64,000 nt of DNA. Origin: Lepus europaeus (taxonomy: Eukaryota > Chordata > Mammalia > Lagomorpha > Leporidae). The notes below the pieces were generated by a model. It made no database searches and had not been told where the DNA came from. It was given only the letters and a program-made list of their open reading frames with translations. The translations under genes and the position numbers were made by a program. Positions 51,900 through 57,975 of the stretch are shown piece after piece. Every line of letters begins with the position of its first letter. Positions within the stretch are counted from its first letter, which is position 1. The stretch spans positions 15,229,138 to 15,293,137 of the forward strand of contig NC_084831.1 of assembly GCF_033115175.1 (NCBI RefSeq), written 5' to 3'.

Positions 51900-54800
51900 A
51901 CTCTGCCTTTCAAATACATTTTTTTTTTTTTTTTGACAGACAGAGTGGATAGTGAGAGAGAGAGAGAGACAGAAAGAAAGGTCTTCCTTTTTGCCATTGG
52001 TTCACCTCCAATGGCCGCTGCGGCCGGCGTACCATGCCGATCCGAAGCCAGGAGCCAGGTGCTTCTCCTGGTCTCCCATGCAGGTGCAGGGCCCAAGGAC
52101 TTGGGCCATCCTCCACTGCCTTCCCGGGCCATAGCAGAGAGCTGGCCTGGAAGAGGGGCAACCGGGATAGAATCCGGCACCCCAAATGGGACTAGAACCC
52201 GGTGTGCCGGCACCGCTAGGTGGAGGATTAGCCTGTTGAGCCACAGCACCGGCTTCAAATACATTTTTTTTTACGATTATTTATTTTGGGTTCAGTGCTG
52301 TGGCGTAGAAAGTTAATCCTTTGCCTGCAATGCTGGCATCCATATGGGTGCCAGTTTGAGTCCTGGCTGCTCCACTTCAATCCAGCTCTCTGCTATGGCC
52401 TGGGAAAACAGTAGAAGATGGTCCAAATCCTTGGGCCCCTGCACCCATGTGGGAGACCAGAAGAAACTCCTGGCTCCTGGCTTTGGCCTGGCCCAGCCCT
52501 GGCTGTTGTGGCCAACTGGGGAGTGAACCAGCAGATAGAAGATCGATCTCTCTCTCTCTCTTTTTCTGTATCTTGTTCAAATATGTATTTACTTTTAAAA
52601 GATTTATTTATTTATTATATTTAATAAGGATTTATTTATTTGAAAGGCAGAATGACAGGGAGAGACACAGGGAGAGAGCTCTTCCGTCTGCTGGTTCACT
52701 CCCCAAATGGCTGCAACAGCTGGGGCTGGGCCAGGCTGAAGTCCAGTCCAGAACTCCAGCCAGGTCTCCCATGCAGGTGGCAGGGGCCAAGCACTGGGGT
52801 CCCATTCTATTGCCCCCCAGGAGCGTTAGCAGGGAGCTGAATCGGAAGTGGAGCCGCCGGGACTTGAACTGGTGCTGATACGAGATGCTGATGTCATAAG
52901 GGGCAGCTTCACCTGCTGGGCCGCCACGCCCACACTCTGAATCCATCTTAGAAGCTCAGCCCCGACTCGGGGACTTCCGGATCCCTGGGGGCAGCAGCAC
53001 CAGAGTCACCCACTGTCCACTGCTCCCCCTCCCACTGGGCTCCCTCTTATACTCGCACACCTGCTCTGAGCTTCTCCACGGCAGACAACCATGGACAAAG
53101 GGCGGTGGGTAGGAGACACCAGCCATGACCGCATCTGGCCTCCACCAGGTCTCACTAATCCCTTGATCCTAGCCACCACCTCTTTGGCCTTTTACAGAAA
53201 CAGGTGGGGAGGGGCCGTGCAGCGGGTTAAGTCGACGCTTGGGCCTGGACGCCAATATCCCCTGTAGGAGCGCCGGTTCAAGTCCTGGCTGCTCCTCTTT
53301 TGATTCTGCTCCCTGCTAATGAGCCTGGGCAGGCAGTGGAGGGTGGCCACAAGGGTTCAGGAAGCATTTACTAGGTATGGGTGGCTGAGGTCAGAGACAC
53401 AGCAGAACAGCCTGGCCCTTGTGGGGCTCGTGCTAGGAAGTGGGGCTGAGCCAGGCGGCTTTGTGCTGCAGGGCCCTGAGGACTGGTTCCACTCCACTGA
53501 AGGCAGCTCACTAGAACCACATGCTGAACACGCAGTGGGGCCACCAGTGAGGACAAGGGACCTGTCCAAGGTCACACAGGCGGCAGAGGCAGATTCTAAT
53601 CCAATGCAACAGACTCAGATGCATGCTGTTCCCAACAGCCCAGGAACCACCACTAACGTGTGCTCTACAGGCCCAGAAGGCAGCAGGGGAGGACAGGAAG
53701 ATGGGATGTGGCGAAGCCAAGGGGAGCAGACACGCAGAGGGTGCTGACCGGGCCTGCTCCTGGTGGCCAGAAACGCAGGGCACAGGAGGAACCCACCCCA
53801 GGTTGGAGACGGAGGTGGAGCTAGGCCCCGAGTGCCAGGACGGTGTGGCCAACCATCAGAATGGCCTCCAGTGATTGAGTGCCCACACAGTGTTGGACAC
53901 AGGCTGGGGCAAAGCAAGTGTCTCCCAGGGCCTGGGGAAGGAGGGTCGCCAGACAGCAGTGCCAGCAGGGCAAGGAGCTATGGGTAGTGGGGACCTGCCC
54001 AAAGTTGCACCGCTGGTCAGCCCTGCGTCCTTGTCGCTAACCTTTGGTTCAGGGCTCCGCCGACCCAGCCTCTCGTCTCCACGCCTTCCCCCAGTGCATC
54101 CTTTGCTCAGATTCTCCCTAGGCCTAGGGGCTTTGGGACAGGGAGTGAGATTCTGGGCTGTGCACGGAACCTGCTCTGCTGCTGTGTGTCTCTGGTAAGT
54201 CACTTGCCTCCTCTGGGCCTCATTGTGCTTGTCTGCAATTTGAGGTAGTAGCTTGTCCCTAACTCAGAGCCACGGTCAAGAGTCCATGAGACGACACAGG
54301 TCAAGCACCTCGGGACCTCCAGGGCTTGTGGATGCTTGGCAAGCGGGGCTGGCTGCGACGTGACTACTGAATCCTGCCTCTGCCTGGCCTGCCCGCTCTG
54401 CCCCCTGCCCTGGGCACGGCCCAGCACCTTCCAGCGGCCCCCGTGACAGTCAGACACAACCAACCCAAGTGCAGCCTGAGGCGAAGCTGCTGTGGCACGG
54501 GGTGGGAGCCTGGCGCAGTGGCTGGGATGCCAGGGACCCCTGCATCCCTGTCGGAGTACCTGGGTTCAAGTCCTGGCTCCTCTGCTCCTGGCGCCAGCTT
54601 CCTGCTAACGCACACCCTGGGAGGCAGCAGGGGATGGGCTCAAGCGCTACCCACGTGGGAGACCCGGATGGCGTTACAGGCTCCTAGCTTTGGCCTGGCA
54701 CCAAATTATGGGAATCTGGGGAGTGAACCAGCAGGTGGGAGATCTCTCTGTTTGTCTCTGTCTCTCTGTGTTTGAAATAAATAAAATAAAATAAATAAAA

Positions 54801-55585
54801 ATCCAAAGATCTCACAAGGGATAGACCTGCGTGCTCTTTTTCTAATACATGAATAACAAAACACCCCTTTTTCTTCTTCACTAAGTCAAAGTAAGATTGG
54901 TAAGTGTCACCTGTAGGAGTGATTCAAATGGACTGGGACAGGCAGCGGGGGAATTAACCAGAGAGGCAGGTGACGGGCTCCAGGTTGCACAGACAGCATC
55001 AAAGAGAAATAAAAGGCAGGCCCTGGAGCTCAGCCTGGGTAGCCCGTGAACTTCCTGTCCCAGGTGGGGCTTCCCAGGAGGGCCCTGTGGGGCCACGGTG
55101 CCAGACAGGAGTCGGCAGCAGAGGGGCGCTGCAGGGGTGCCCTCCACGGGCGCAGGAAGCAGCAGAACTGCTGGGGGCTTCCCTGTCGGAGGGGAAGGAC
55201 AGCAGGGGCAGCCAGCTGGGCCCAGGGGATCTGGTCCCAGGGAAGCCAGGAGGCGGCCGCCTGCGGGGGCATCAGGGTGCCGCTGCACCTCCACCCACCG
55301 CCGTCAGTGCCGGGAGCCGCCTCCCTGCGCCTCCTGCAAAGACAGGGCAGCCTCAGACACACACGGGATCCGAGGGCTTGGCACGGGGTGTGACGGGGGG
55401 CTTGGGGGCAGTGGAAAGGCGAGGGCACCCTCAGCCCAGCCAGAGGCACCCTGAGGTGCGAAGGAATGCAGAGGGCGAAAGGGAGGGACTTGCGGCGAGC
55501 GCCTGCCACGTGCCAGGCCCAGTTCTGTCTGGTAGGTTGGGATTTTTTTAAAAAATATTTTTATTAATTTGTTGGGAAAAGCAGA

Positions 55586-55633
<48 letters not shown>

Positions 55634-57972
55634 CTTCTATCTGCTGGTTCATTCCCCCAAATGGCTGCAGTGGCCAGGACTGGGCCAGGCCAAAGCCAGG
55701 AGCCAGGAGCTTCATCTGGGTCTCCCATGTGGGTCCAGGGGCCCAAGTACCTGGGCCATCCTCCACAAAATTCCCAGGCACATTAGCAGGGAGCTGGATC
55801 GGAAGTGGAGCAGCTGGGACTTGGACCGGCGCCCATATGGGATGCGGGCACTGCAGGCAGCAGCTTTACCCACTATGCCACAGTACCAGCTCCGGTTGGG
55901 TTGCTTTTTGAAAAAACAACTTGGCACTCCAGGCATTTTAATCCCATTTCCCAGATGAGAAACCTGAGGTTCCGAGAGACTGGAGGATTTTCAAGGTCTC
56001 ACAGGCAGCGGCAGCAGAGCTCAGCTACGACCCCGATTTGCCGACTCCCCAGCTGAGCTCTCGGGAGAACGTAGGGAAGAATGTGCGTGATCCGGGAAGG
56101 GGCTGCCCAGCACCCGGCCCACAGAGGACGGCTGCAGGGTTGCTGAGGCCTGGCCTGGTGGCAGAGGGGGTCAGCCCAGTACTCACCACACACTCCGACG
56201 AGGGGAGAAGGACTTGTCCACCCTGAAACACAGCAAGAGGGGCAGCCGGTGAGGGGCGTCCCCTTCCCCCAGCCTTGCCCAGCGTCGCACGCTCCCCCAC
56301 CCCAGGCCAGTGTGCGGTCACTGTCTCCCTTGGGCCACGAGCCCCTAATGTCTGATTAAGGACTCGGGACACCGTGGGGGTTAAGGAGGGAAGAGAGGCA
56401 GGACTGGGGGCAGCGGGGTGTGGAGCATGGGCTGTGGGGTGTCGGCAGGGGTGGGGGCAGCAAGGGCATTCCTGGGACAGCTGGAGTTGGACAGGCCGAG
56501 GGTGGCCAAGCATGGCCGAGGCCAGCTTAGAGCATCTGCAGGCCGGATCTAGGGCGTGCTGGCTGGGTGCGGGTCAGAGGGCCCTGAAGGGCCCTGCTTC
56601 CGTCATCAACCCCGGAGCTGGGGCTCACTCCGGTCCACCCAGGGGACAGGGCCTGGGAATCCGGACTTCCTCCCCACCCCTCCCGCCCCTGCCCCCGAGT
56701 TTATGAGCCAAGCCCGGACTTTGTCTTCCGCAATCCCTGCAGGTCCAGCCTCTGGGCCAGTGCAGGACCAGTGCCCCCCTCCAAGTTCTTAGCCCCGCTG
56801 ACTTCCGAGGGCACCTTGGGGCTGGGAGGAGCTGAGGGGGCTCGGCCCTCCTGCTCGGTGCGGGGCCCAGGGCCTGGGCAGCTGTTGAGACAACAAACAC
56901 CTCCTGTGCCCTGTCTGGGGGCAGCAAGGCGCTGGAGAGGGGGCCAATCCGGGCCCCACCAGCTAGGGGCTGTCTTGGGGGCCCCCAGGGGGGCAGCTTA
57001 GGTGGAAAGTGAGGCCAGAGAGGACACGACTCACTCAAGGTCACACAACAGACCCTGGCCCCACCCCTCGGGCTGCCCCTCAGTGGCAGCTGAGCCCAGC
57101 CCAGGCTGACCGCAGGCAAGGCCCCAGACAGGGCAGCAGCCCTCCTGCCTCCCACCCTGCCAGCCCTCAGCTCGGTCCCTGGGGGGCTGAGCATCCAGGG
57201 AAGACAGGAGGATTGGACACAATCCCCAAGGCATGTACAAGCCTCAAGCGCTCCACACCCCAAAGGTGGGTCCTGGGGACCCTGCGATGGCCAGGACGTG
57301 GGGACTGGCGACAGCCATGGAGCCCTTCTCTGGCCAGCCCTCCTGTGCACCAAATTCCCACCTTCCAGAAGGACCACCCCCCATTCCGCCTCTGCACCCC
57401 CTCGGAGGGGACTCTCGAGGTCAGAAGGGACAGTGGCCCCTAAGACTGCCCAGCCGTCACTCTCAGCCGCCTCCCCGAGGGCCAGGCGCCCGAGTGGGAC
57501 AGCCCAGTTGCTCAGGGGTGCCCAGGGTGGACCAGGGCCTGTTGAGGCTTCTAGGTAGCCTCCCCCAAAGCCCACAGCACTGTGGGCAGCAGGGCCTGCC
57601 CTGCCCCCACGTACCTGCCGGACACACACAAATGCCTTGAGCCCAGTGATGCCCTCCCCGCCAGTGCACATGGCCACCCAGGCGGAACACCCCGCACTGC
57701 ACGCTGAAACACACCCAGATTCGCCGCCACCGCACGCCCTACACGCACTGGGGCCAACCACTCACCCCACACTCAAGCACAGATTCGCGGCCACAGAACC
57801 AGCGCAGCCTAAGGCGGCAGCGCGCACACGCACACACAGTGCATACACCTGCAGCGCACGGAGACACGCGCGCGCGCGCACACGCACACGCGCCGCACGA
57901 AGCCAAACGCGCGCACCTGCGCACCTACCCTCCGTAGGCTCCGAAAGTGAAGCTGCGCTTCCGGCCGCTCAT
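9345..57972 (-). CDS. RAP1GAP: RAP1GAP, Rap1 GTPase-activating protein 1 (whole gene, start codon to polyA region)
   Basis: Encodes the GAP that speeds GTP hydrolysis on RAP1A/RAP1B and so switches off Rap1 signalling in adhesion, secretion and neuronal pathways; it acts in cytosol and at membranes. The 25 coding exons join in frame to 727 codons (753 with the cassette). Order along the long form: N-terminal tail (1-58), GoLoco motif (about 61-80), dimerisation part of the RapGAP fold (about 139-255), catalytic domain (about 255-470) with asparagine thumb N354 in [11 protein letters not shown], then a Ser/Arg-rich regulated tail ending PQLGC. N354 equals N290 in the 663-residue form that starts at the ATG in exon 4. 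The catalytic mechanism uses Asn rather than an arginine finger, as known for this family. No frameshift or premature stop was seen, so the locus looks intact. Identity is by recognition of long conserved stretches; isoforms need transcript data. Confidence 0.97.
9364..9369 (-). terminator. Polyadenylation signal AATAAA for RAP1GAP
   Basis: A minus-strand AATAAA follows TGTACA and is followed by U/G-containing sequence (TTCTATTTATCGCTATTGTA). It is the only canonical signal seen just downstream of the last exon, in the right orientation. Confidence 0.75.
10599..10625 (-). CDS. RAP1GAP: RAP1GAP exon 25, 27-nt stop-codon microexon
   Basis: Encodes the final Gly-Cys and stop (TAG at 10617-10619), giving the PQLGC ending remembered for the family. 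The acceptor follows a pyrimidine-rich stretch and ends GAAG. The donor CTGCAG|GTGAGA is near-consensus, so a further intron should follow. The stop is only 18 nt from that junction, too close to trigger nonsense-mediated decay. Confidence 0.85.
10784..10887 (-). CDS. RAP1GAP: RAP1GAP exon 24
   Basis: 104 nt, residues 691-725, [20 protein letters not shown] then [14 protein letters not shown]. Acceptor CTCCCCAG, donor CTG|GTACGT. It ends at a codon boundary just before the final two residues. Confidence 0.95.
11194..11296 (-). CDS. RAP1GAP: RAP1GAP exon 23
   Basis: 103 nt, residues 657-691, [20 protein letters not shown] then [15 protein letters not shown]. Acceptor CCGCCCCCAG, donor CAG|GTACCA; it ends after one base of a Gly codon. 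Confidence 0.96.
12085..12208 (-). CDS. RAP1GAP: RAP1GAP exon 22
   Basis: 124 nt, residues 615-656, [20 protein letters not shown] to VDGDDTGL. A serine-rich stretch is followed by an acidic one, as in RAP1GAP2. Acceptor GTGTGGCAG, donor CTG|GTGAGC. Confidence 0.96.
13462..13575 (-). CDS. RAP1GAP: RAP1GAP exon 21
   Basis: 114 nt, residues 577-615, from [20 protein letters not shown] to PEMPTTKN. It is a disordered Ser/Pro-rich tail with TP and SP motifs. Acceptor CCCCGCAG, donor AG|GTTGGC. The +1 frame is also open across the exon. Confidence 0.95.
14479..14588 (-). CDS. RAP1GAP: RAP1GAP exon 20, PKA-site exon
   Basis: 110 nt, residues 541-577, [20 protein letters not shown] then [20 protein letters not shown] (S554, 490 in the short form) and RRSS (S563, 499) match the serines known as PKA targets in RAP1GAP. 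Acceptor CTCCTGCAG, donor AG|GTGGGT inside an Arg codon. Confidence 0.96.
15504..15581 (-). CDS. RAP1GAP: RAP1GAP optional cassette exon, related to exon 20
   Basis: 78 nt, 26 codons, phase 0 at both ends: [20 protein letters not shown] then IGTVEE. It is clearly similar to the first part of exon 20 (SLIVPGKS...SAIGI), so it looks like an ancient tandem exon duplicate. Acceptor GCTTGCCAG; the donor GAG|GTTGTC is weak, as expected of a regulated exon. Inclusion keeps the frame and adds an RRGS site of the PKA type. I recall a human isoform of this form but cannot confirm it here. Confidence 0.85.
15584..16050. repeat. Polypurine (plus) / polypyrimidine (minus) tract
   Basis: About 470 bases made mainly of GGGAGA, GAGAGA and GGAAGG words on the plus strand. 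In the RAP1GAP transcript this is a long CU-rich stretch immediately upstream of the cassette exon acceptor, with repeated UCUCUCUC runs of the kind bound by polypyrimidine tract-binding proteins. Confidence 0.85.
16376..16705. repeat. GGAT/GGGT tetranucleotide minisatellite-like array
   Basis: Some 80 tandem tetramers of TGGA, TGGG and TAGG type on the plus strand in the same intron as the polypurine tract. The open frames it produces (His-Pro-Ser/Thr-rich repeats) are artefacts of the repeat. Confidence 0.95.
17081..17300. repeat. Imperfect 126-bp tandem duplication
   Basis: CACAGTAGGTGCTTACAG at 17081 recurs as CACAGTAGGTGCTCACAG at 17207. The following sequence (CATATCCACATAGCTCC, then GACAGCAGGTGCCCACA) is repeated with few changes. 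Related CACAGTAGGT words extend to about 16980. It is intronic. Confidence 0.85.
17585..17716 (-). CDS. RAP1GAP: RAP1GAP exon 18, phospho-regulated tail
   Basis: 132 nt, residues 497-540, [20 protein letters not shown] to DLAKAAGI. The RSRSQS context places a serine at 505, i.e. 441 in the 663-residue form, a site I recall as phosphorylated. Acceptor CCTTCACAG, donor ATA|GTGAGT. It ends in phase 0, so it can join exon 20 directly or through the cassette. Confidence 0.96.
19375..19512 (-). CDS. RAP1GAP: RAP1GAP exon 17
   Basis: 138 nt, residues 451-496, [20 protein letters not shown] onward, ending FFESFK. It contains an acidic GGDEDKMEN stretch followed by six consecutive glycines, a spot likely to vary in length between species. 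Acceptor GGCCCCCAG, donor AAG|GTGAAG. Confidence 0.95.
19792..19878 (-). CDS. RAP1GAP: RAP1GAP exon 16
   Basis: 87 nt, residues 422-450, [20 protein letters not shown] then KAEKFAKLE. This helical segment closes the catalytic unit. Acceptor GCTCCCAG, donor GAG|GTGAGG, phase 0. Confidence 0.96.
20290..20361 (-). CDS. RAP1GAP: RAP1GAP exon 15
   Basis: 72 nt, residues 398-421, [20 protein letters not shown] then VFRK. This is the end of the RapGAP fold (the VPFFGPPLP block is conserved in the family). Acceptor CCTTCCAG, donor AAG|GTGAGA. Confidence 0.96.
20600..20842 (+). mobile_element. C-type SINE, 5' truncated or diverged
   Basis: Plus-strand match from the TGTTCCACTTCCGATC region through GGGAAAGCAG and GGAGTGAACC to an AAATAAAG tail. 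It is directly followed by a second copy. Intronic, antisense to RAP1GAP. Confidence 0.85.
20846..21172 (+). mobile_element. C-type SINE, full length
   Basis: Head GGTCGGTGCTGTGGTGTAGC, B box, CT dinucleotide run near 21092-21120 and AAATAAATTAATAAATC tail with poly(A). It lies just downstream of the truncated copy in intron 14, antisense to the gene. Confidence 0.95.
21372..21527 (-). CDS. RAP1GAP: RAP1GAP exon 14, catalytic asparagine exon
   Basis: 156 nt, residues 346-397, [20 protein letters not shown] onward to DGPLYK. It holds the catalytic helix; N354 (N290 in the 663-residue form) is the Asn thumb inserted into the Rap1 active site, preceded by the basic RKRH patch. All expected residues are present, so the GAP should be active. 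Acceptor GTGCTCAG, donor AAG|GTGGGT. Phase 0 at both ends. Confidence 0.98.
22400..22529 (-). CDS. RAP1GAP: RAP1GAP exon 13
   Basis: 130 nt, residues 302-345, starting [18 protein letters not shown] and ending [13 protein letters not shown]. The GGLD and FHVSTKLP blocks are shared across RapGAP domains, including the tuberin family. Acceptor GGGGGCAG, donor CAG|GTAGCC. Confidence 0.97.
22663..22763 (-). CDS. RAP1GAP: RAP1GAP exon 12
   Basis: 101 nt, residues 269-302, [20 protein letters not shown] then [14 protein letters not shown]. The conserved motif is E-E-x-F-(5-6 residues)-S-P-x-F-x-E-F-L. Acceptor CCCCAG, donor GG|GTGAGC, within a Gly codon. Confidence 0.96.
22938..23021 (-). CDS. RAP1GAP: RAP1GAP exon 11
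   Basis: 84 nt, residues 241-268, [20 protein letters not shown] then [17 protein letters not shown] is a hallmark of RapGAP domains, shared with SIPA1 and RAP1GAP2. Acceptor CACCCGCAG, donor CAG|GTGCGC. The Met in KMGQ is Leu in the human protein as I recall it. Confidence 0.96.
24017..24070 (-). CDS. RAP1GAP: RAP1GAP exon 10
   Basis: 54 nt, residues 223-240, [18 protein letters not shown]. Acceptor CCTGCAG, donor AAG|GTATGG, phase 0 at both ends. It leads into the catalytic half. Confidence 0.96.
24268..24575 (+). mobile_element. Old, diverged C-type SINE
   Basis: Recognisable pieces: CCTGTTAATGTGTACCCCGG, GGGTCCCTGCCACCCATGTG, GTGAACCAGTGGATG and an AAATAAAA tail. It is more diverged than its neighbours. 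Intron 9. Confidence 0.75.
24759..24837 (-). CDS. RAP1GAP: RAP1GAP exon 9
   Basis: 79 nt, residues 196-222, [20 protein letters not shown] then VVQMAK. Acceptor CTCCCAG, donor AAG|GTGAGG. It completes the split Arg codon from exon 8. Confidence 0.96.
25085..25188 (-). CDS. RAP1GAP: RAP1GAP exon 8
   Basis: 104 nt, residues 162-196, [20 protein letters not shown] followed by [14 protein letters not shown]. This is part of the dimerisation half of the RapGAP fold. Acceptor CACCCTAG, donor CAG|GTAGGG; it ends after two bases of an Arg codon. Confidence 0.96.
27041..27362 (+). mobile_element. C-type SINE
   Basis: Head GTCCAGCATTGTGGTATAGA through CAGTGCCGGCATCCCATATG to an AAATAAATAAATA tail. 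Intron 7, antisense. Confidence 0.92.
28141..28326 (-). CDS. RAP1GAP: RAP1GAP exon 7
   Basis: 186 nt, residues 100-161, from [20 protein letters not shown] to [10 protein letters not shown]. It contains the [10 protein letters not shown] block conserved in the family, then an acidic/threonine linker and the start of the N-terminal dimerisation subdomain. Acceptor CCCTCAG, donor AAG|GTGGGT. Phase 0 at both ends. Confidence 0.96.
28717..28755 (-). CDS. RAP1GAP: RAP1GAP exon 6
   Basis: 39 nt, 13 codons, residues 87-99: [13 protein letters not shown]. Acceptor TGTTTTGCAG, donor GAG|GTACCC. The DYIPYPS segment is conserved between RAP1GAP and RAP1GAP2. Confidence 0.95.
29569..29616 (-). CDS. RAP1GAP: RAP1GAP exon 5, second half of GoLoco motif
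   Basis: 48 nt, residues 71-86, [16 protein letters not shown]. It completes the GoLoco consensus with DEQR at 75-78; the motif's terminal acidic-Gln-Arg group is known to reach into the Galpha nucleotide pocket. Acceptor CTCTCGCAG, donor AAA|GTAGGT. A second AG lies 8 nt inside (GGAAGCAG|G) but would shift the frame, so the outer acceptor was chosen. Confidence 0.94.
30371..30406 (-). CDS. RAP1GAP: RAP1GAP exon 4, first half of GoLoco motif and internal start codon
   Basis: 36 nt, phase 0 at both ends, [12 protein letters not shown] (residues 59-70). Acceptor CTGTTACAG, donor CAG|GTGAGG. The ATG at 30386-30388 (GAAATGA context) is the first codon of the 663-residue isoform. Translation from it leaves out the NTDLFE part of the GoLoco motif. 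Because the exon is phase 0 it can accept different upstream first exons. Confidence 0.95.
31195..31530. repeat. CA-rich region with several (CA)n runs
   Basis: Dispersed ACACACACAC blocks at about 31234-31245, 31311-31334 and 31433-31451, broken by unique sequence, in the intron between candidate exon 1B and exon 4. CA-rich RNA would be on the antisense strand; the RAP1GAP transcript is UG-rich here. Confidence 0.85.
32653..32727 (-). CDS. RAP1GAP: Candidate alternative first exon 1B, coding part
   Basis: The ATG at 32725-32727 sits in a strong context (GGGATGG). It opens 25 codons (starting [10 protein letters not shown], ending VGAGWQ) that end exactly at a near-perfect donor CAG|GTGAGA in phase 0. 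Splicing to phase-0 exon 4 gives a 694-residue protein with a complete GoLoco motif. If this ATG is not used, the exon is 5' UTR for the 663-residue form. The 5' end lies somewhere around 32750-32900. Confidence 0.6.
32871..32923 (+). other. Possible divergent plus-strand first exon
   Basis: ATG in a GCGGCGATG context opens 17 codons ([17 protein letters not shown]) and runs into a donor-like CAG|GTACGG at 32923/32924. No downstream exon was recognised. It could be a noncoding divergent transcript from the CpG island, or chance in GC-rich DNA. Confidence 0.25.
34085..34265. repeat. TG-rich microsatellite region
   Basis: TGTGTGTGTG blocks around 34118-34142 and 34207-34228 with interspersed GTGCG words. 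Intron 3. Confidence 0.85.
35413..35748 (+). mobile_element. C-type SINE, full length
   Basis: Head GTCTGGCGCTGTGGTGTAGC, GGTTCAAGTCC B box, and tail (AAAT)n then poly(A). Intron 3, antisense. Confidence 0.95.
36683..36776 (-). CDS. RAP1GAP: RAP1GAP exon 3
   Basis: 94 nt, residues 27-58, beginning [17 protein letters not shown] and ending SPYPK. Acceptor TTTTCCAG, donor AAG|GTAAGC. This is a low-complexity linker before the GoLoco motif and seems the least conserved coding exon, since I recall several differences from the human linker. It is separated from exon 2 by a 19 kb intron. Confidence 0.93.
36968..37275 (-). mobile_element. C-type SINE in gene sense
   Basis: Reverse-orientation copy from TCTCAGTTGAAAGGTAG to the head GCCGGCCCC at 37275. 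It starts less than 200 bases upstream of the exon 3 acceptor. Confidence 0.88.
38412..38702 (+). mobile_element. C-type SINE
   Basis: ACCGGCATCCCACAAGGGCG through TGCTCCACTTCTGATCC and GGGAAAGCAG to an AAATAAAG tail with a poly(C) run in the CT block. Intron 2. Confidence 0.88.
39968..40270 (+). mobile_element. C-type SINE, diverged
   Basis: Matches GGCAGGTGGTGGATCAAATA, CATGTGGGAGACCAGGATGG and the AAATAAAAAATC tail. The head region is altered. Intron 2. Confidence 0.8.
43945..44070 (+). repeat. MIR-type ancient SINE remnant
   Basis: Follows the MIR consensus order: CTGAATCCTAACTCAGCTGC, GAGTGACTTGGGGCAAGTTA, then CCTCAGCCTCAGTTTTTTCA and AAAATGGGATCAT. Confidence 0.65.
44070..44335 (+). 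mobile_element. Old C-type SINE remnant
   Basis: Weak match: TTTGATACCCACTCTGGCTC, GATCCTGGGAGGTAGC, CCCACGTGGGACACTC, ending in poly(A) then poly(G). It follows an older MIR remnant. Confidence 0.65.
46765..47087 (+). mobile_element. C-type SINE, full length
   Basis: Head GGGGCCGGCGCTGTGGCACA with intact A-box and B-box-like sequences (GGTTCGAGTCC), CT run and AAATAAGTACATACG tail. Intron 2. Confidence 0.94.
51130..51275 (+). repeat. MIR-type remnant
   Basis: CCTCAGTTTCCTTATCTGTA and AAAATGGGGACAGTTAGAG, then GAATGAAATAATTCAGGCG, in MIR order. Confidence 0.6.
51622..51920 (+). mobile_element. C-type SINE interrupted at its tail by another
   Basis: Head after a G run near 51618, B box GGTTCAAGTCC, 46-base CT run at 51852-51897 and the tail TTCAAATACAT, into which the next SINE has inserted. 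Confidence 0.92.
51921..52253 (-). mobile_element. Nested younger SINE with target-site duplication
   Basis: Reverse orientation, beginning with poly(T) and ending with the head near 52253. It is flanked by direct repeats TTCAAATACATT at 51909-51920 and 52254-52265. Its core (TGCGGCCGGCGTACCATGCC) differs from the surrounding copies, so it belongs to another, later subfamily. Confidence 0.92.
52289..52605 (+). mobile_element. C-type SINE
   Basis: Head GGTTCAGTGCTGTGGCGTAG, CATATGGGTGCCAGTTTGAG, CT run and TTCAAATATG tail. Third member of a SINE cluster. Confidence 0.92.
52606..52940 (-). mobile_element. C-type SINE, reverse orientation
   Basis: TTATTTATTTGAAAGGCAGA start (tail side), GTCTGCTGGTTCACTCCCC core, and head near 52930. 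Fourth member of the cluster. With the previous copy it forms a tail-to-tail inverted pair able to pair in the transcript. Confidence 0.9.
53213..53345 (+). mobile_element. 5' fragment of a C-type SINE
   Basis: GGGGCCGTGCAGCGGGTTAA through GCGCCGGTTCAAGTCCTGGC, stopping after the GGCAGTGGAGG region. The 3' half is missing. Confidence 0.8.
54507..54805 (+). mobile_element. C-type SINE
   Basis: GAGCCTGGCGCAGTGGCTGG head, GGGTTCAAGTCCTGGCTCC, and a TTTGAAATAAATAAAATAAA tail. Intron 2. Confidence 0.88.
55543..55895 (-). mobile_element. C-type SINE in gene sense
   Basis: Poly(T)/AT-rich start, 38-base GA run at 55594-55631, CTATCTGCTGGTTCATTCCC core and head at about 55895. It lies about 300 bases from exon 2 on the downstream intron side. 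Confidence 0.92.
56187..56222 (-). CDS. RAP1GAP: RAP1GAP exon 2
   Basis: 36 nt, residues 15-27, [12 protein letters not shown] with the tryptophan codon split across the junction. Acceptor TTTCAG, donor GTG|GTGAGT. The phase (enters after 2 nt, leaves after 2 nt) fits both neighbours. It carries a basic SPRRS site. Confidence 0.92.
57815..57905. repeat. Alternating CG/CA dinucleotide tract beside exon 1
   Basis: A purine-pyrimidine alternating stretch with a pure CGCGCGCGCG core near 57868-57880 flanked by CACACG runs. It lies in the first intron less than 120 bases from the exon 1 donor. Such sequence is prone to the Z-DNA form. Confidence 0.85.
57929..57972 (-). CDS. RAP1GAP: RAP1GAP exon 1, coding part (long isoform start)
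   Basis: Codons 1-14 plus two bases of codon 15: [15 protein letters not shown]. The start is the ATG at 57970-57972, preceded by in-frame glycine codons in the presumed 5' UTR. The donor reads GGAGG|GTAGGT. The N-terminus resembles that of the paralogue RAP1GAP2 (MFGRKRS-type), which supports the start. It lies inside a CpG island. Confidence 0.93.
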
Positions 57973-57975
57973 GAC

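Larger units (their letters stand above)
36777..56186. other. RAP1GAP intron 2, about 19.4 kb
   Basis: Contains eleven of the SINE copies listed, MIR-type pieces, a G-rich tract near 46135-46195 and a short CpG-dense palindromic spot near 48475-48515. No additional coding exon was recognised on either strand. Confidence 0.65.

Noticed and set aside
56625..57761. 378-codon minus-strand open frame upstream of exon 2
   Set aside because: It has no recognisable domain and its residue mix (Ala, Gly, Pro, Arg, Cys) is what GC-rich noncoding DNA gives. It lies within intron 1 of RAP1GAP.
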